The notes beneath the pieces were generated by a model. It had not been told where the DNA came from, did not search any database, and saw nothing but the letters and a program-made list of their open reading frames with translations. A stretch of 64,000 bases of DNA from Oligoflexus sp. (GTDB lineage Bacteria; Bdellovibrionota_B; Oligoflexia; Oligoflexales; Oligoflexaceae), in NCBI RefSeq assembly GCF_035712445.1, contig NZ_DASTAT010000038.1:1-64000 (forward strand), in the 5' to 3' direction. The translations under genes and the position numbers were made by a program. Positions 41,188 to 51,009 of the stretch are shown in pieces (the stretch's first letter is position 1; every line of letters starts with the position of its first letter).

Positions 41188-43077
41188 ATGCATCTCTATC
41201 TGCTCTTCATTTATTTCTACTGGCTGCTTATCTTCGCAGTCCATCGACTGGTATTCCTGAGCATCAATGTTGGAGCCATCGCGCCGCCGGAGCTGGAAGT
41301 CACGGGACTGCTGCAAAGCTTTCTGCAGGGCTTGAAACTCGATTTTTCGATGGCGGCTTATACCACGATACTCGCCTGGCTTTTTGTTCTTTTGAGTCTG
41401 CCCTTTCCGAAAAAAAATGCCCGCTCCGCCGCGAACCTTATCACGGCTATTCTGATTGTGGCCGCCACCTTCCTGGCTGTGGCCGATGCGCTCCTTTATC
41501 CCGAATGGAAGACCAAGATCAATAGCCTCGCGCTCTCCAGTCTGCAGCGGCCGTCGGAAGTTTGGAAAGTGACGTCGGCCGGACAGTTTTTTTTAGGCCT
41601 TGGTCTGGCCGCGGGCATTAGTCTTCTGATGGTCTTTGGACTTTACCGGCACCAAAAACGATTGCCGATTCATGAGACTCATATCAGTCTGAATGTGGCT
41701 CTTTTGCTGGTGATCTGGCCTGCGATTTTGGGCCTCACCGCGCGCGGTGGCGTGAAAGCGATACCGATCAACGTAAGCCGTGTTTATTTTTCCAAGGACG
41801 CTGTACTCAATGATGCGGCCACCAACACCGCCTGGTTCTTCCTGCTCGATCTGAGCCACAACCGCAAATTCCTATCCGGGGAAAATCCTTTCCAAAGCAT
41901 GAGCCGCGAGGAAGCACGCGAGACCTTGAAGAAGCTGCGCGAGCCGACCGCCAAACGCCCGGCTCCTGTTTCCATTCTGCGGGGCAAAAAGCCCAACCTC
42001 GTTTTTATCGTACTGGAAAGCTGGTCCGCGGACCTGGTCGCAGAGCTGGGTGGTGAACCGGGGATCACTCCGAATTTCTCGGCGCTGACCAAAGAAGGTC
42101 TTCTGTTCACCCGATTCTATGCCAACGGCAATCGCTCGCAGCAAGGGATTGCTTCGATCTTTTCCGGCTTTCCCGCGCTGCCCGTTGTCACGATCACCGA
42201 GAATCCGGGCAAGAGCCAGACCCTGCCTCGCTTCGCGGCGACCTATGGGGCCCTGGGCTATCAAACGGATTTTTTCTATGGCGGGCAGCTAGAGTACGGA
42301 AACATCAAAGCCTTTCTTTTGAACAACGGATTCAAAACCATCACGGAAGACGACGACCTTCCGCAGCTGCCGCAGGGTTCCATGGGGGCTGCGGATAGCG
42401 TGGTGCTGCCGGCTTACGCCGAGCATTTAAAGTCCCTGACGCAACCATTCCTCTCCGCATTTTTCACCCTCAGCACGCATGCACCCTATGATTATCCGGG
42501 GCGGGATCTCTGTGCCCGTCAGGGTCGCGAGGCTGAGTACGTGTGCTCGGCCACGTATTCGGACGCCGCACTCGGACAGTTTTTTGCCAAGGTTCGCCAG
42601 GAGCCCTGGTATGCCAACACTCTTTTTGTTCTGGTCGCCGATCATAGTCACAGCAGTTATAAACTTCGTGAAAACTGGCAGCCCGGTTATCGCCGCATTC
42701 CGCTGCTCTTATGGGGCGGGGCCTTGCGCCCTGAATTCCGCGGGCGGATCTGGGATCGAGTGGGAAGCCAGGTGGATCTTACCACCACGCTTTTGCATCA
42801 GATGAAAATGGAGAGCAAGGCCTACCCTTGGGGGAATGATCTTTTCGATCCGACGGCTCCTTCCTATGCTTATTATGAAATAGGCCGAGGTGTGGGCTGG
42901 GTGAAGAGTGATGGTGAGCTGGTCTATGATCAGGAGAATGATAGGGTGCTCTACAGCAGTTTCACCCTGGATCAAAGAATCCAGGCGCAGAAAGAGGCCC
43001 AGGCTTACCTCCAGTCGGTGGTGGATTATTATCTGGAAGCAAGGCCGGGGGAAACCTGGCAGTTGACGGGGCACTGA
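41188..43077 (+). CDS. LtaS-like membrane sulfatase/phosphoglycerol transferase-fold protein
   Basis: The 629-residue protein has about five N-terminal membrane helices and an extracytoplasmic alkaline-phosphatase-fold domain. Metal-binding E is in VFIVLESWSAD, the probable nucleophile is S317 in GNRSQQGIASIFSGFP, and the metal ligands VADHSHSS and the STHAPYDYP block are present. In the LtaS/OpgB/EptA superfamily such enzymes move phosphoglycerol or phosphoethanolamine to glycans or lipids. In a Gram-negative host a role in periplasmic glucan or envelope modification is likelier than lipoteichoic acid synthesis. It converges on the next kinase with 4 bases between stops. Confidence 0.82.
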   Translation: MHLYLLFIYFYWLLIFAVHRLVFLSINVGAIAPPELEVTGLLQSFLQGLKLDFSMAAYTTILAWLFVLLSLPFPKKNARSAANLITAILIVAATFLAVADALLYPEWKTKINSLALSSLQRPSEVWKVTSAGQFFLGLGLAAGISLLMVFGLYRHQKRLPIHETHISLNVALLLVIWPAILGLTARGGVKAIPINVSRVYFSKDAVLNDAATNTAWFFLLDLSHNRKFLSGENPFQSMSREEARETLKKLREPTAKRPAPVSILRGKKPNLVFIVLESWSADLVAELGGEPGITPNFSALTKEGLLFTRFYANGNRSQQGIASIFSGFPALPVVTITENPGKSQTLPRFAATYGALGYQTDFFYGGQLEYGNIKAFLLNNGFKTITEDDDLPQLPQGSMGAADSVVLPAYAEHLKSLTQPFLSAFFTLSTHAPYDYPGRDLCARQGREAEYVCSATYSDAALGQFFAKVRQEPWYANTLFVLVADHSHSSYKLRENWQPGYRRIPLLLWGGALRPEFRGRIWDRVGSQVDLTTTLLHQMKMESKAYPWGNDLFDPTAPSYAYYEIGRGVGWVKSDGELVYDQENDRVLYSSFTLDQRIQAQKEAQAYLQSVVDYYLEARPGETWQLTGH

Positions 43078-43081
43078 CCCT

Positions 43082-45739
43082 TCACGCGACGGCCGCGTGA
43101 TTCGGATCCGCCAGGGCCGCCTTCGGTAATTCAAGGGTAAAGATCAGCTGAGGCTCCGCGTCACGGGCTCGCGGCCGGGTCGTAATGCGGAACGCACCGC
43201 CGAACTTTTCAAAGGCGGCCGCCACAGCATCCAGCCCAAGGCCACGACCGGACAGATCATTGACGACATCCTTGGTCGTAAAGCCACCTTCCATCAGCAC
43301 CTGAGCCAGGGCTTCAGCGTCCTTGGGAATACCGCGTCCCAGCTTTTTAAGGCGCTCTTCCAGAGCCTGACGCGGCAGACCCCGACCATCATCACTGATC
43401 TGCAGAGCCCAACGCTGGGCGTCCTCGAAAAGATGGAAGACGATGGCCCCGCGCACCGGCTTGCCCTTCTGCACGCGCTCCTCACGCGTTTCCAGTCCGT
43501 GGTCCATGATGTTGGTTAAAAGATGATTGAGCGCGCCGCGCAGCATATAGGCGAGTTCCGGTGTCAGGCGCAGCGTGTGCGACTGCAGAAGGTCCAGGCC
43601 ATGGCACTCGGGCTGTTCTTTTTTCAAACGCAGAGCCAAAGGTGCGAGCTGCTCCAGAGCGCTGGCCACCAGCGCGCAAAGGCTGGTGCTTTGGTTTTGG
43701 CCCGCCCCGACGCGAACATGAAGGCTTTGCAGAATATCGCGGGTGAACATGAGTTCATGCAGAAGACCCGCCAGGACTTCCGTGAAGCCCAAGGCCTGTT
43801 CCAGCAGCGCCTGCTCACAGGCATGAACGCTCGAAGCGCTGATGCCGAGTCCCAGACTGCGAGCGTTACCCTTCTGCGTATGAAGAAGGCGCAAGGCGTC
43901 CCGATTGATATCATGGAGGGTCTTGCGTCCCGAGGCATGAAGGTCGAGCATCTCCCCCAGCTCGCGGATGGCCTGTTCCAGCCAGCTCATTAACTGGCCG
44001 TGATCCTTGTCCAAAAGTTCCGCCACGATCTTGACCCGTTTTTCGCTTTCCAGCGTTTTGATCCGCAGTTCGTTCAACTCCGTGGTATCACGCATGCAGA
44101 TCAGCAGTTTTTGAATGTTGCCGGCTTCATCAACTATGGGATTCCAGTCCATTTCAAAACAGCGCTTTTCGCCCTTGATGGTCCTGATCAGTTGATGGGG
44201 AAACACATGCTCATTCAATTCAAAGCTCAGACTTTTGCCATCGAGGCAGAAATCGACGGCATTGGTGATCTGATCCAGGTGATCCGCACTCAGCTGCGAC
44301 TGATCAAAGATGCGTTCCAGAAGATCCCGGGCCCGCATCAGGGGCTCTGGCCGGAAAAGATCCCGGAAATAATCCGAGACCTCAGCATTCAGACGGCCAT
44401 CCCTTTGAATGGCGAAGATAGCCTGGGGAATATTGGCGAAAATGCTGCGAATATCGAGGGTTTTTTCCTTCACCAGCTGATCGAGCTGCTCATTATGCAC
44501 ACGGATGGCTTCCTGGGCCACGCGAAGCTGATCGAAGGCCATGGAAAAGCGCTTGGAAATAACAATGGAGGTCGTAACCACGCAGCCGATCACGCCGACG
44601 CTGGCAAGCTCCAGCGTATCAAAACGCAGCATTGAATTCAGGATATCGTGAATGGTGCCGGTCGCCATCATCAGAAAGCCGGCCATCATCGTACGGGCCT
44701 GGGGCCTGTTCCGAATAACGGCAAAGATGATGGTCACAAGGCAGAAGAGGATGGAAACGATACCGACGATCTGCATGGGCAAAAGAGTTTTGCGGAAAAT
44801 CACATGCGGCTGGGTCAGCACAATGAGCGTCGCAAGGCTGATGGTGGGAAGCAGGATGCGCAGCGTCAGGGCCTTCATATCCTGGGGGAAAAGGTCACGG
44901 ATAAATATCACCGACAGCGCCACGGCCCAGTAGAAGGAGATGAATTCTATGCGCCGGCTCCAGGTCCAGTCAAAGTCCTGAACGAGGTTATACAGCATAA
45001 GGTCATTGCCAACGAGAAAGCTCCGCACGAAGATGGTGAAACAAAAGAGCGAGAACCAAAGATTATCGAGATGATCCCGTCGAAAGAGAAAGAGAATAAA
45101 GTGATAGGAGCACATCACACCCAAGGCGCTGACGGCAAGCAGCATCTGAAACTGCTGCCTGGATCGCGCGTCCATGATAACGTCGGTGTTGCCGAGAGAC
45201 ATCGAGCGCCAGATGCCGCCGGTTCCGGACACATAATTGGCCACCTGGAATACGAGGTCGACTTCGGTCAGCGTGCTCTCGATCGGAACGTACACTGTGC
45301 GCCTTGTGGTATGTGTGCTGGTGGCATCCACGCCGGCTTCGGTGCGGACCGGCATTCTTTGGTCATTGATGAAAATATTGAAGGCCGTGAAGGTTTCCGG
45401 GACGCGCAGGAGCAAGGTCGGATGTTGCGCCGGAAGAAGTATGCGGAGGCGATAGCTGGCCTTGCCAAAAGCAGGGTGGGCAGGATAACCGGGACGTGAT
45501 TCCGACCAGGGCAGAGGCACCATACGGTAGGTCCGCGTCTCACGCAAAGTCCGGGCCTCGGTGCTGCTGATAAAACGGTCCCAATAAAATTCCCAGTCGC
45601 CTGCCAGCTCGATGGGTTCCCCCTGGGTGAGATCGACAGCACGCAGATCCAAAAGGCCCTTTTCGATAGGCGGCGCGACACCCGCCTCCAGCAGGCGAGA
45701 ACTTAGGGTCAGCAGGAAAAGAAGCACTCGTAAAAACAC
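43082..45739 (-). CDS. 7TMR-DISM membrane kinase with CheA-like HPt and HATPase domains, second paralogue
   Basis: The 885-residue protein shares its whole layout with the kinase at 37064: signal peptide, DISMED2 sensor (LAGDWEFYWDRF), seven membrane helices, coiled coil (LDQLVKEKTLDIRSIFANI), PAS-like region (WNPIVDEAGNIQKLLICMRD), HPt with H620 in LHTQKGNARSLGL, and CheA-type ATPase (NHLLTNIMDHGLETREERVQ, DDGRGLPRQ, GGFTTKDVVNDLSGRGLGLD). The DISM and coiled-coil parts are clearly homologous to the first paralogue, the HPt parts less so. No receiver gene is adjacent. Confidence 0.87.
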   Translation of the reverse strand: MFLRVLLFLLTLSSRLLEAGVAPPIEKGLLDLRAVDLTQGEPIELAGDWEFYWDRFISSTEARTLRETRTYRMVPLPWSESRPGYPAHPAFGKASYRLRILLPAQHPTLLLRVPETFTAFNIFINDQRMPVRTEAGVDATSTHTTRRTVYVPIESTLTEVDLVFQVANYVSGTGGIWRSMSLGNTDVIMDARSRQQFQMLLAVSALGVMCSYHFILFLFRRDHLDNLWFSLFCFTIFVRSFLVGNDLMLYNLVQDFDWTWSRRIEFISFYWAVALSVIFIRDLFPQDMKALTLRILLPTISLATLIVLTQPHVIFRKTLLPMQIVGIVSILFCLVTIIFAVIRNRPQARTMMAGFLMMATGTIHDILNSMLRFDTLELASVGVIGCVVTTSIVISKRFSMAFDQLRVAQEAIRVHNEQLDQLVKEKTLDIRSIFANIPQAIFAIQRDGRLNAEVSDYFRDLFRPEPLMRARDLLERIFDQSQLSADHLDQITNAVDFCLDGKSLSFELNEHVFPHQLIRTIKGEKRCFEMDWNPIVDEAGNIQKLLICMRDTTELNELRIKTLESEKRVKIVAELLDKDHGQLMSWLEQAIRELGEMLDLHASGRKTLHDINRDALRLLHTQKGNARSLGLGISASSVHACEQALLEQALGFTEVLAGLLHELMFTRDILQSLHVRVGAGQNQSTSLCALVASALEQLAPLALRLKKEQPECHGLDLLQSHTLRLTPELAYMLRGALNHLLTNIMDHGLETREERVQKGKPVRGAIVFHLFEDAQRWALQISDDGRGLPRQALEERLKKLGRGIPKDAEALAQVLMEGGFTTKDVVNDLSGRGLGLDAVAAAFEKFGGAFRITTRPRARDAEPQLIFTLELPKAALADPNHAAVA

Positions 45740-46009
45740 GCAGATATCCCCTTGGATGGCTTATCTCCTTTTCGTTATCCTGTGATAAAAATTCACTCGC
45801 AAAAGCTTACTGTTTGGCAAGCCTTTCAAGCTTGTTAGCCTGTATGGGGAGTGCAGCATGGCTTGGAAAGTTTACCGCGATCGCTGCTTGGCGGAAGAAG
45901 CGTTCACGTTGAACTGAAGATTTCGAAAAGTGGCTTTTGCACTTCGTGCTGGCGGGAGCGCCGCGGAAGAACTACTTCTGGTGTTTCACGTTTCGCATAG
46001 GGGATGAGA

Positions 46010-47110
46010 ATGTCAAAACTCTGGAATCGCGGTCTCATGGCTTTTGCCTGCACCTCTGCACTCAGCGCTCCGGCCTATTCGGCCACGAAAACCTATCTCG
46101 GCATGCCTGTGGAACCCATTGATATCCATATGCATCCCGGCACGTTTCAAACCATGGGGCCCAAAGGCCAGGCCTTCGTCAAGGCCTCCCTGCCGGACTT
46201 CATACCGGATGCTCTGAAAGGCCTGTCGCTCAGCACGGTCGGCAATCTGATGCTGGACCCCTATGGGGCCTTCATCGGCATCAAAAGCGAATGCGAAAAA
46301 GCCGGTCTGAAGATGTGCGGTCTTTTCGCAGTCTATGCGCCTGATACCTGGGGTGTCGTGAGCAATGAGTATGTGCTCGAAAAATTGCAGAACGGTAAGA
46401 ATAAAAGAACTGATGGCAAACCCATGTTCTTCGGCCTTGCCAGCGTTCGGATGCAGAATTGGGATATGGGTGGTCCCACCGAACTCGAAAACCTGAGGAA
46501 GGCTTTGCGGCAGAAGTGGTTCCGTGGAATCAAGCTGGCTTTCATACATAACTCCATACCGCTCGACGATCCGCAGTATGATGGCATCTATGGCGTCGCT
46601 GAGGAATTTGATGTGCCGGTTTACCATCACGTGGGTTCATCCCCGCTGCAGAAGCTTGCGGATTTCGGTGATGAGGAAGATCAGAAGGAATATATTTCGA
46701 GCTACGATCCCAGTCGTCTGGAAGGCGCGATCGCTGCGCATCCCAACGTGAAGTTCATCATGGGTCACATGGGTTTTGACTTCAACAAGGAAGGCTATGA
46801 CTTTTCGCAGGTCGTTTACGATCTGGCGGAACGCTATCCGAATGTGTATCTGGAAATCTCGGCCTTTGGTCGCGCGGCGTATGATCCGGAAGGAAAGAAT
46901 ATGGATCTTGCGCTTCACACGATGAAAAGCAAGGGGCTTTTGGACCGCGCGATCTATGGATCCGACGGTCCGGGTTCCCCTGGCGGTACCGAGAAGTACA
47001 TGGATGCGGTGTTGAAAAGCATGGAGCGCGTGGGCTATTCCTATGCCGAGGCGGAAGCTGTGCTGAGCAAGAATACGGTACGTATTTTCAAGCTCGGCGA
47101 TATGCTTTAA
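46010..47110 (+). CDS. Secreted amidohydrolase (amidohydrolase 2 family)
   Basis: The 366-residue protein carries a signal peptide (LMAFACTSALSAPAYSA) and a TIM-barrel metal hydrolase. It has HxH in PIDIHMHPG, YHHVGSSP, GHMGFD and the catalytic Asp in IYGSDGPGSPGG. The family contains decarboxylases and hydrolases; a periplasmic location is unusual among them. ATG 46010 has AGGGG 6 bases upstream, while ATG 46004 abuts that site. The 270-base gap upstream is shared with the divergent kinase gene. The substrate is unknown. Confidence 0.82.
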   Translation: MSKLWNRGLMAFACTSALSAPAYSATKTYLGMPVEPIDIHMHPGTFQTMGPKGQAFVKASLPDFIPDALKGLSLSTVGNLMLDPYGAFIGIKSECEKAGLKMCGLFAVYAPDTWGVVSNEYVLEKLQNGKNKRTDGKPMFFGLASVRMQNWDMGGPTELENLRKALRQKWFRGIKLAFIHNSIPLDDPQYDGIYGVAEEFDVPVYHHVGSSPLQKLADFGDEEDQKEYISSYDPSRLEGAIAAHPNVKFIMGHMGFDFNKEGYDFSQVVYDLAERYPNVYLEISAFGRAAYDPEGKNMDLALHTMKSKGLLDRAIYGSDGPGSPGGTEKYMDAVLKSMERVGYSYAEAEAVLSKNTVRIFKLGDML

Positions 47111-47121
47111 AAATAGGGGTC

Positions 47122-48504
47122 TCAGGGCCCCCGCTGCAGCCACTGGGCCAGGAGCTTATGACCGGGGAAACGGGCGTCGAGGATCTTCAGAATGATGAAG
47201 ACGCCACCGATTTTCCGGTCCAAGAACAGCACCTCGCGCGGTGGCGGCCGCATTTTGAAGGAGAGGGCATAGCGCGTCGCGAGCTGCGTGATGCGCGAAG
47301 GCAGATCGCTGCGTGACCATAGGTAGCAGCCTTTGCCATCCACCAGCCCGGCCGGGACGCGGGGATCGGCAGGCGGCAGCCAGGGTTCGGTGGCGATCGA
47401 GCAGATATCGGCAAAGGAATCGCGTAGCTTGTCGTTATCATCGGGTCTTAAAAACCCGACGGCTATTCCCGCTTCCACCATCATCTCCCGATTCTGGGTC
47501 AAAGCGCCTTCCAGCATGCGCCGATAGCTATCCACGAAGTCCTGTTCGAAATTCCTGACGGCGCCCCAGTCGAGCAGCACGAGCTTATCGTCGCCGGATT
47601 CATCCAGGCGGACTTTGTAATTTCCGAAATGCGGATCGGTTTGCATCATGCGGAAATGGAAAAGCTCGTGAACGAAGAGCCAGGAGAAGGATTCGCCGAG
47701 GCGGTTTTTGCGTTCCTGGGGAAGGCTTTGAACTTCGGGACTGTCGATGTTCACGCCCTGTTCAAAGCTGGTGGCCAAAACGCGTTTCGAGGAATAGCGC
47801 GCGTAGCATTTGGGCACGATGAAGGCTTTTTCATCCTTGAGCAGTTCGCGGGCCTGCTCGGTGAAATGAAGTTCGCGCTCATAATCCAGCTCGTACTTGA
47901 GCATGGCGCGGATTTCCTGGAACAGCTGCTCATAGCCTTCGCCCTGGGTCGGGATGATCTTGAACATGCCGAGGATGGAGCGCAGGGCTTTGATATCGGT
48001 ATCGATGGCCTTATCCACGCCGGGATATTGGACCTTCAGGCAGATTTCCTCGCCAGTGGCTTTGATGCGCGCGCGGTGAACCTGGCCCATGGACGCCGCA
48101 GCCAGGGGCACGGGGTCGATGTCGAGTTCATCGAGGAGTTCGGCGCTCAGGCGTTTTTTCAGGATTTTATGAATTTCCGGCCAGTCGACTGTGGGGCTTT
48201 GCTCGTTCAGGGTTTTCAGGGAGCGGACGACTTCCTCGGGGAAGAAGTGCTCGCCGTAAAGAGCCAGCATCTGCCCCACCTTCATCAGGCTTCCTTTGAG
48301 GTTGCCGAGTTCCTTGGCCAGGAGTTTGGCCTGGCTTTCCAGAAGGATTTTGAAATGAAGATCCTTGGTGTCGGAATCGGAGAGGATGCCTTTCAACCCA
48401 CTCACGGCAATGCCAGCGCCGGATTTTATGGCCAGCTTGGTCAGGCTGAGACTGCGATCGAAAAGCCCGGTTTTAATTCTTTTTAGATTCTTGGGTTCTG
48501 ACAA
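47122..48504 (-). CDS. ABC1/AarF/UbiB-type atypical kinase
   Basis: The 460-residue protein has the ABC1 family signatures: KxGQ in LKGSLMKVGQML, the Ala-rich nucleotide loop AAASMGQVHRA, KVQYPGVDKAIDTD, QTDPHFGNY and the metal Asp in VLLDWGAVRNF. UbiB/COQ8 proteins have ATPase activity and support quinone or lipid metabolism; the target here is unknown. A TTG start at 48504 has AGGAG about 7 bases upstream and no ATG fits better. There is no membrane anchor at the C-terminus, unlike E. coli UbiB. Confidence 0.88.
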   Translation of the reverse strand: MSEPKNLKRIKTGLFDRSLSLTKLAIKSGAGIAVSGLKGILSDSDTKDLHFKILLESQAKLLAKELGNLKGSLMKVGQMLALYGEHFFPEEVVRSLKTLNEQSPTVDWPEIHKILKKRLSAELLDELDIDPVPLAAASMGQVHRARIKATGEEICLKVQYPGVDKAIDTDIKALRSILGMFKIIPTQGEGYEQLFQEIRAMLKYELDYERELHFTEQARELLKDEKAFIVPKCYARYSSKRVLATSFEQGVNIDSPEVQSLPQERKNRLGESFSWLFVHELFHFRMMQTDPHFGNYKVRLDESGDDKLVLLDWGAVRNFEQDFVDSYRRMLEGALTQNREMMVEAGIAVGFLRPDDNDKLRDSFADICSIATEPWLPPADPRVPAGLVDGKGCYLWSRSDLPSRITQLATRYALSFKMRPPPREVLFLDRKIGGVFIILKILDARFPGHKLLAQWLQRGP

Positions 48505-48584
48505 CGGCGGGCTCCTCTCGCGCGTGGGGAGCTACTATTGAAACAGATTTAATATGAGAAAACAATGACAGTGGTCCCCTGCGG

Positions 48585-48735
48585 GGATGACGTTGGCGGA
48601 AGATGACAGTGGCGGAAGATGACAGTGGCGGAAGATGACGGCGGCGGAAGATGACAGTGGCAGAAGCTGACGGCGGGGAGGCAGACGGCGGCGGAAGATG
48701 ACGGCGGCGGAAGATGACAGTGGCGGAAGATGACG
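48585..48735. repeat. 16-bp tandem repeat array between ABC1 and M13 genes
   Basis: About nine copies of a 16-bp unit, AGATGACAGTGGCGGA, run head to tail with scattered changes; one copy near 48665-48680 is altered and shortened. Units at 48601 and 48617 are identical. The period is not a multiple of 3, so the array is not a coding repeat, and it has no spacers, so it is not CRISPR. It lies between the start of the ABC1 gene and the 3' end of the M13 gene. Confidence 0.85.
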
Positions 48736-48737
48736 AA

Positions 48738-48763
48738 CGCAGGGGGACCAAAATCCCCCTGCG
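48738..48763 (-). terminator. Hairpin after the M13 peptidase gene
   Basis: A perfect 10-bp stem, CGCAGGGGGA with TCCCCCTGCG and a 6-base loop, begins 8 bases beyond the M13 stop codon. No T-run follows, so it may act as an intrinsic terminator only weakly, or protect the 3' end. Confidence 0.5.
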
Positions 48764-48770
48764 CGGTCTG

Positions 48771-50771
48771 TTACCAGATCTTCACTTGCTTGTCTTCAGG
48801 CAGCACCATCGCATCGGTCGCCTTGCACGAGAAGACTTCCGCGAAGGCCGGCTGGTTCTTCATCTGCTGATTGACGCGGGCCCAGCCGCGGCTGTGCGGA
48901 TCGGTCTTCAGCATGGCTTCAGCCATTTTGGGCAATTCGACGCCGCACCATACGCGGGCATACTGCAGGAAGAAGTCACGCTTCTTTTCCTGGCTGCCTT
49001 TTCCATCCGGGAAGGCCGCGCGGTACGCAAAGGTCACGCCGGTCAGGTCACCGATGTTCTCGCCCAATGTCAGTTCGCCATTGTGTCCGATCTCGTTGAA
49101 CTGCGCGATGAAAGCCTTGCCGCGTTTCTGGAAGTTCTCCACATCCTGATTGCTCATCCACTGACGCAGCTTGCCGGTATCATCATACTTGGCACCCTGG
49201 TCATCAATGCCGTGACCGAGTTCATGACCGATCACAGCGCCGACAGCGCCGAGGTTCACTTCCACAGGCAGGCTCGGATCATAGAACGGATACTGAAGGA
49301 TGCCGATCGGCATCACGAACTTGTTATCCGACGGGCTATAGTAAGCGTTCACCGTCAGAGGACCCATGCCCCAGCGGTCTTTGTTGCGCTTCTCTTTCAG
49401 CTCTTTATACATCCGCTCATTCAAAGCGCGTTCCAGGCTCACCTGGTTGGCGATCGGCGTGGTCGCGGCGTAACTGGCTTTGGGGTTGAAATACCACTCA
49501 TCTTCATTCCGCGGCTTCACGAGCTGCAGCTTGGCGTTCTTCATCTTGGCAATCGCACCGGCCTTGCCTTCCGGCGTCAGCCACTGATTCTGCTTCACGC
49601 CTTCGATGATGGAGCCGCGCACGGATTCGGCGAGCGCGATGAATTTTTCTTCAGGGAAGTTCGGGAACATCAGAGGCAGAACCTCGGCGTCCAGTTCCTT
49701 GTTGAAAGAACGCATCACCATCTGGGTACAGCGCTCCTGACGGTCAGGACGGACTTTGGATTCGCCAAGATGCTTTTGACGGAATTCAAAACGGGTGTTG
49801 AAGAATTCAGGATAAGCGTCATCCATCAAGGGGGAAAGAGCCTGGTACGCATAGAGCGTCTTCAGCTTGTTCAGGTCTTCCTTCTCCAGGGTTTTTTCCA
49901 AATAGGCATAAGTTTCAGGAACGATATGCCGGATATTGGTGTTCTCAGGAACGCGCTCCAGCTCCTTGGCCAGCATGAAGCTCGGATATTTTTTCATAAG
50001 GTCGGCCTTGCTGATCGACGTCTTGCGTGTATAGATCTCACGCATTTGCGCCGGCAGCGGATAGACCTTGGCGAATTCGGTTTCCATGGCCAGGACAGTT
50101 TTGGCTTTCTCCGCCGCGTTCTTGTCCCCGATGGTCGTGAAGAATTTTTCGACGACTTTCTGGTAGTCGCCACTCACTTCCGGCTTCAGGTAATAGGAAC
50201 GCTCGGGCAAAGTCATAAGGTTGCCCATGAACGCGAAATCATAAAGATCCGGGTTATCCTGGTTGGCGGTCGAGCCCACATCGACGAAGGTGTGATAGGC
50301 GGCATCGCGCTGCTCAGCCAGGAACTTCAGGAACTGCTCGCGGGTTTTGATCTTGTCGAGCTGGGCCAGCGTGGTTTTCACGAGGTCCTGCTCTTCTTTC
50401 TTCCGGCCATCGACGTTCATGCAGGCGCCGTAAACGGTGGCCAGCGTCTTGGAACGATCGGACAGCGCCTTGCCGCTTCTCAGCTGCTGATCAAGATCCT
50501 GCAGAAACTCCTTTTTCTTGTCCAGAATGCGTTCGCGGGAGTCGGAGAACGCAAAGGTATGCGAGCTGCGGTCGTCGCGCAGTTTGAAGGAGCTGATCAC
50601 GTTGGAACAGGCATACTCATAGAAGTTTTCGCAGGGACTGACATTGGCATTGACCGGAAACTCCCGACGATCGGGGATGGCACTGGATGGTGTCGGGGTC
50701 TCGGGCTTGGGAGCCGTGGCACATTGGGCCAAAAAGGCTGTAGCCAGCACGGCTGGAATCCTGAACTGCAT
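48771..50771 (-). CDS. M13 family zinc endopeptidase (neprilysin/PepO-like), exported
   Basis: The 666-residue protein has a hydrophobic leader ending near LAQC (a weak lipobox with Gln before Cys) and the M13 N-terminal domain (SPCENFYEYAC near 45). The catalytic domain holds the zinc motif HELGH in VIGHELGHGIDD, the downstream Glu in ENIGDLTG, the NAYYSPSDNKFVMPIGIL substrate-cleft strand and the C-terminal DPHSRGWARVNQ. It would degrade peptides in the periplasm or at the surface. ATG 50771 has GGAG 6 bases upstream; the longer reading is rejected. Confidence 0.93.
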   Translation of the reverse strand: MQFRIPAVLATAFLAQCATAPKPETPTPSSAIPDRREFPVNANVSPCENFYEYACSNVISSFKLRDDRSSHTFAFSDSRERILDKKKEFLQDLDQQLRSGKALSDRSKTLATVYGACMNVDGRKKEEQDLVKTTLAQLDKIKTREQFLKFLAEQRDAAYHTFVDVGSTANQDNPDLYDFAFMGNLMTLPERSYYLKPEVSGDYQKVVEKFFTTIGDKNAAEKAKTVLAMETEFAKVYPLPAQMREIYTRKTSISKADLMKKYPSFMLAKELERVPENTNIRHIVPETYAYLEKTLEKEDLNKLKTLYAYQALSPLMDDAYPEFFNTRFEFRQKHLGESKVRPDRQERCTQMVMRSFNKELDAEVLPLMFPNFPEEKFIALAESVRGSIIEGVKQNQWLTPEGKAGAIAKMKNAKLQLVKPRNEDEWYFNPKASYAATTPIANQVSLERALNERMYKELKEKRNKDRWGMGPLTVNAYYSPSDNKFVMPIGILQYPFYDPSLPVEVNLGAVGAVIGHELGHGIDDQGAKYDDTGKLRQWMSNQDVENFQKRGKAFIAQFNEIGHNGELTLGENIGDLTGVTFAYRAAFPDGKGSQEKKRDFFLQYARVWCGVELPKMAEAMLKTDPHSRGWARVNQQMKNQPAFAEVFSCKATDAMVLPEDKQVKIW

Positions 50772-51009
50772 ACTATACTCCGTCAAAAATACGCTCAAAA
50801 GCAACTCTTTGTCGATTCTGCCGACAGTTCTAGCCAGGAAACATCCTCTTTGCCAAGCGCTTCCTGCACCGGACATCAGAGGGTCTTGGGAAATATCGCT
50901 GCGTGAACACAGGGGCTTTCAGCGCACGCACTCCGATCTTTGCAACAGTGGGATTGATCGCGTCTGATAAGAATAAATAATTTCATCAATTTGTTGGGTC
51001 CTGTTAAAA

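Noticed and set aside
45858..45917. A 19-codon open frame with GGAG upstream of the amidohydrolase gene
   Set aside because: Ribosome binding site spacing is fine, but there is no conserved feature or clear regulatory logic, and short frames of this kind arise by chance.
48585..48735. CRISPR array
   Set aside because: The units are contiguous with no spacers, the period is only 16 bp, and no cas gene is nearby.
48714..50906. A 730-codon open frame on the plus strand opposite the M13 peptidase
   Set aside because: It is the antisense shadow of a gene with intact HELGH and family motifs; its translation has no recognisable domain and is rich in His/Arg/Leu as expected for a mirror frame.
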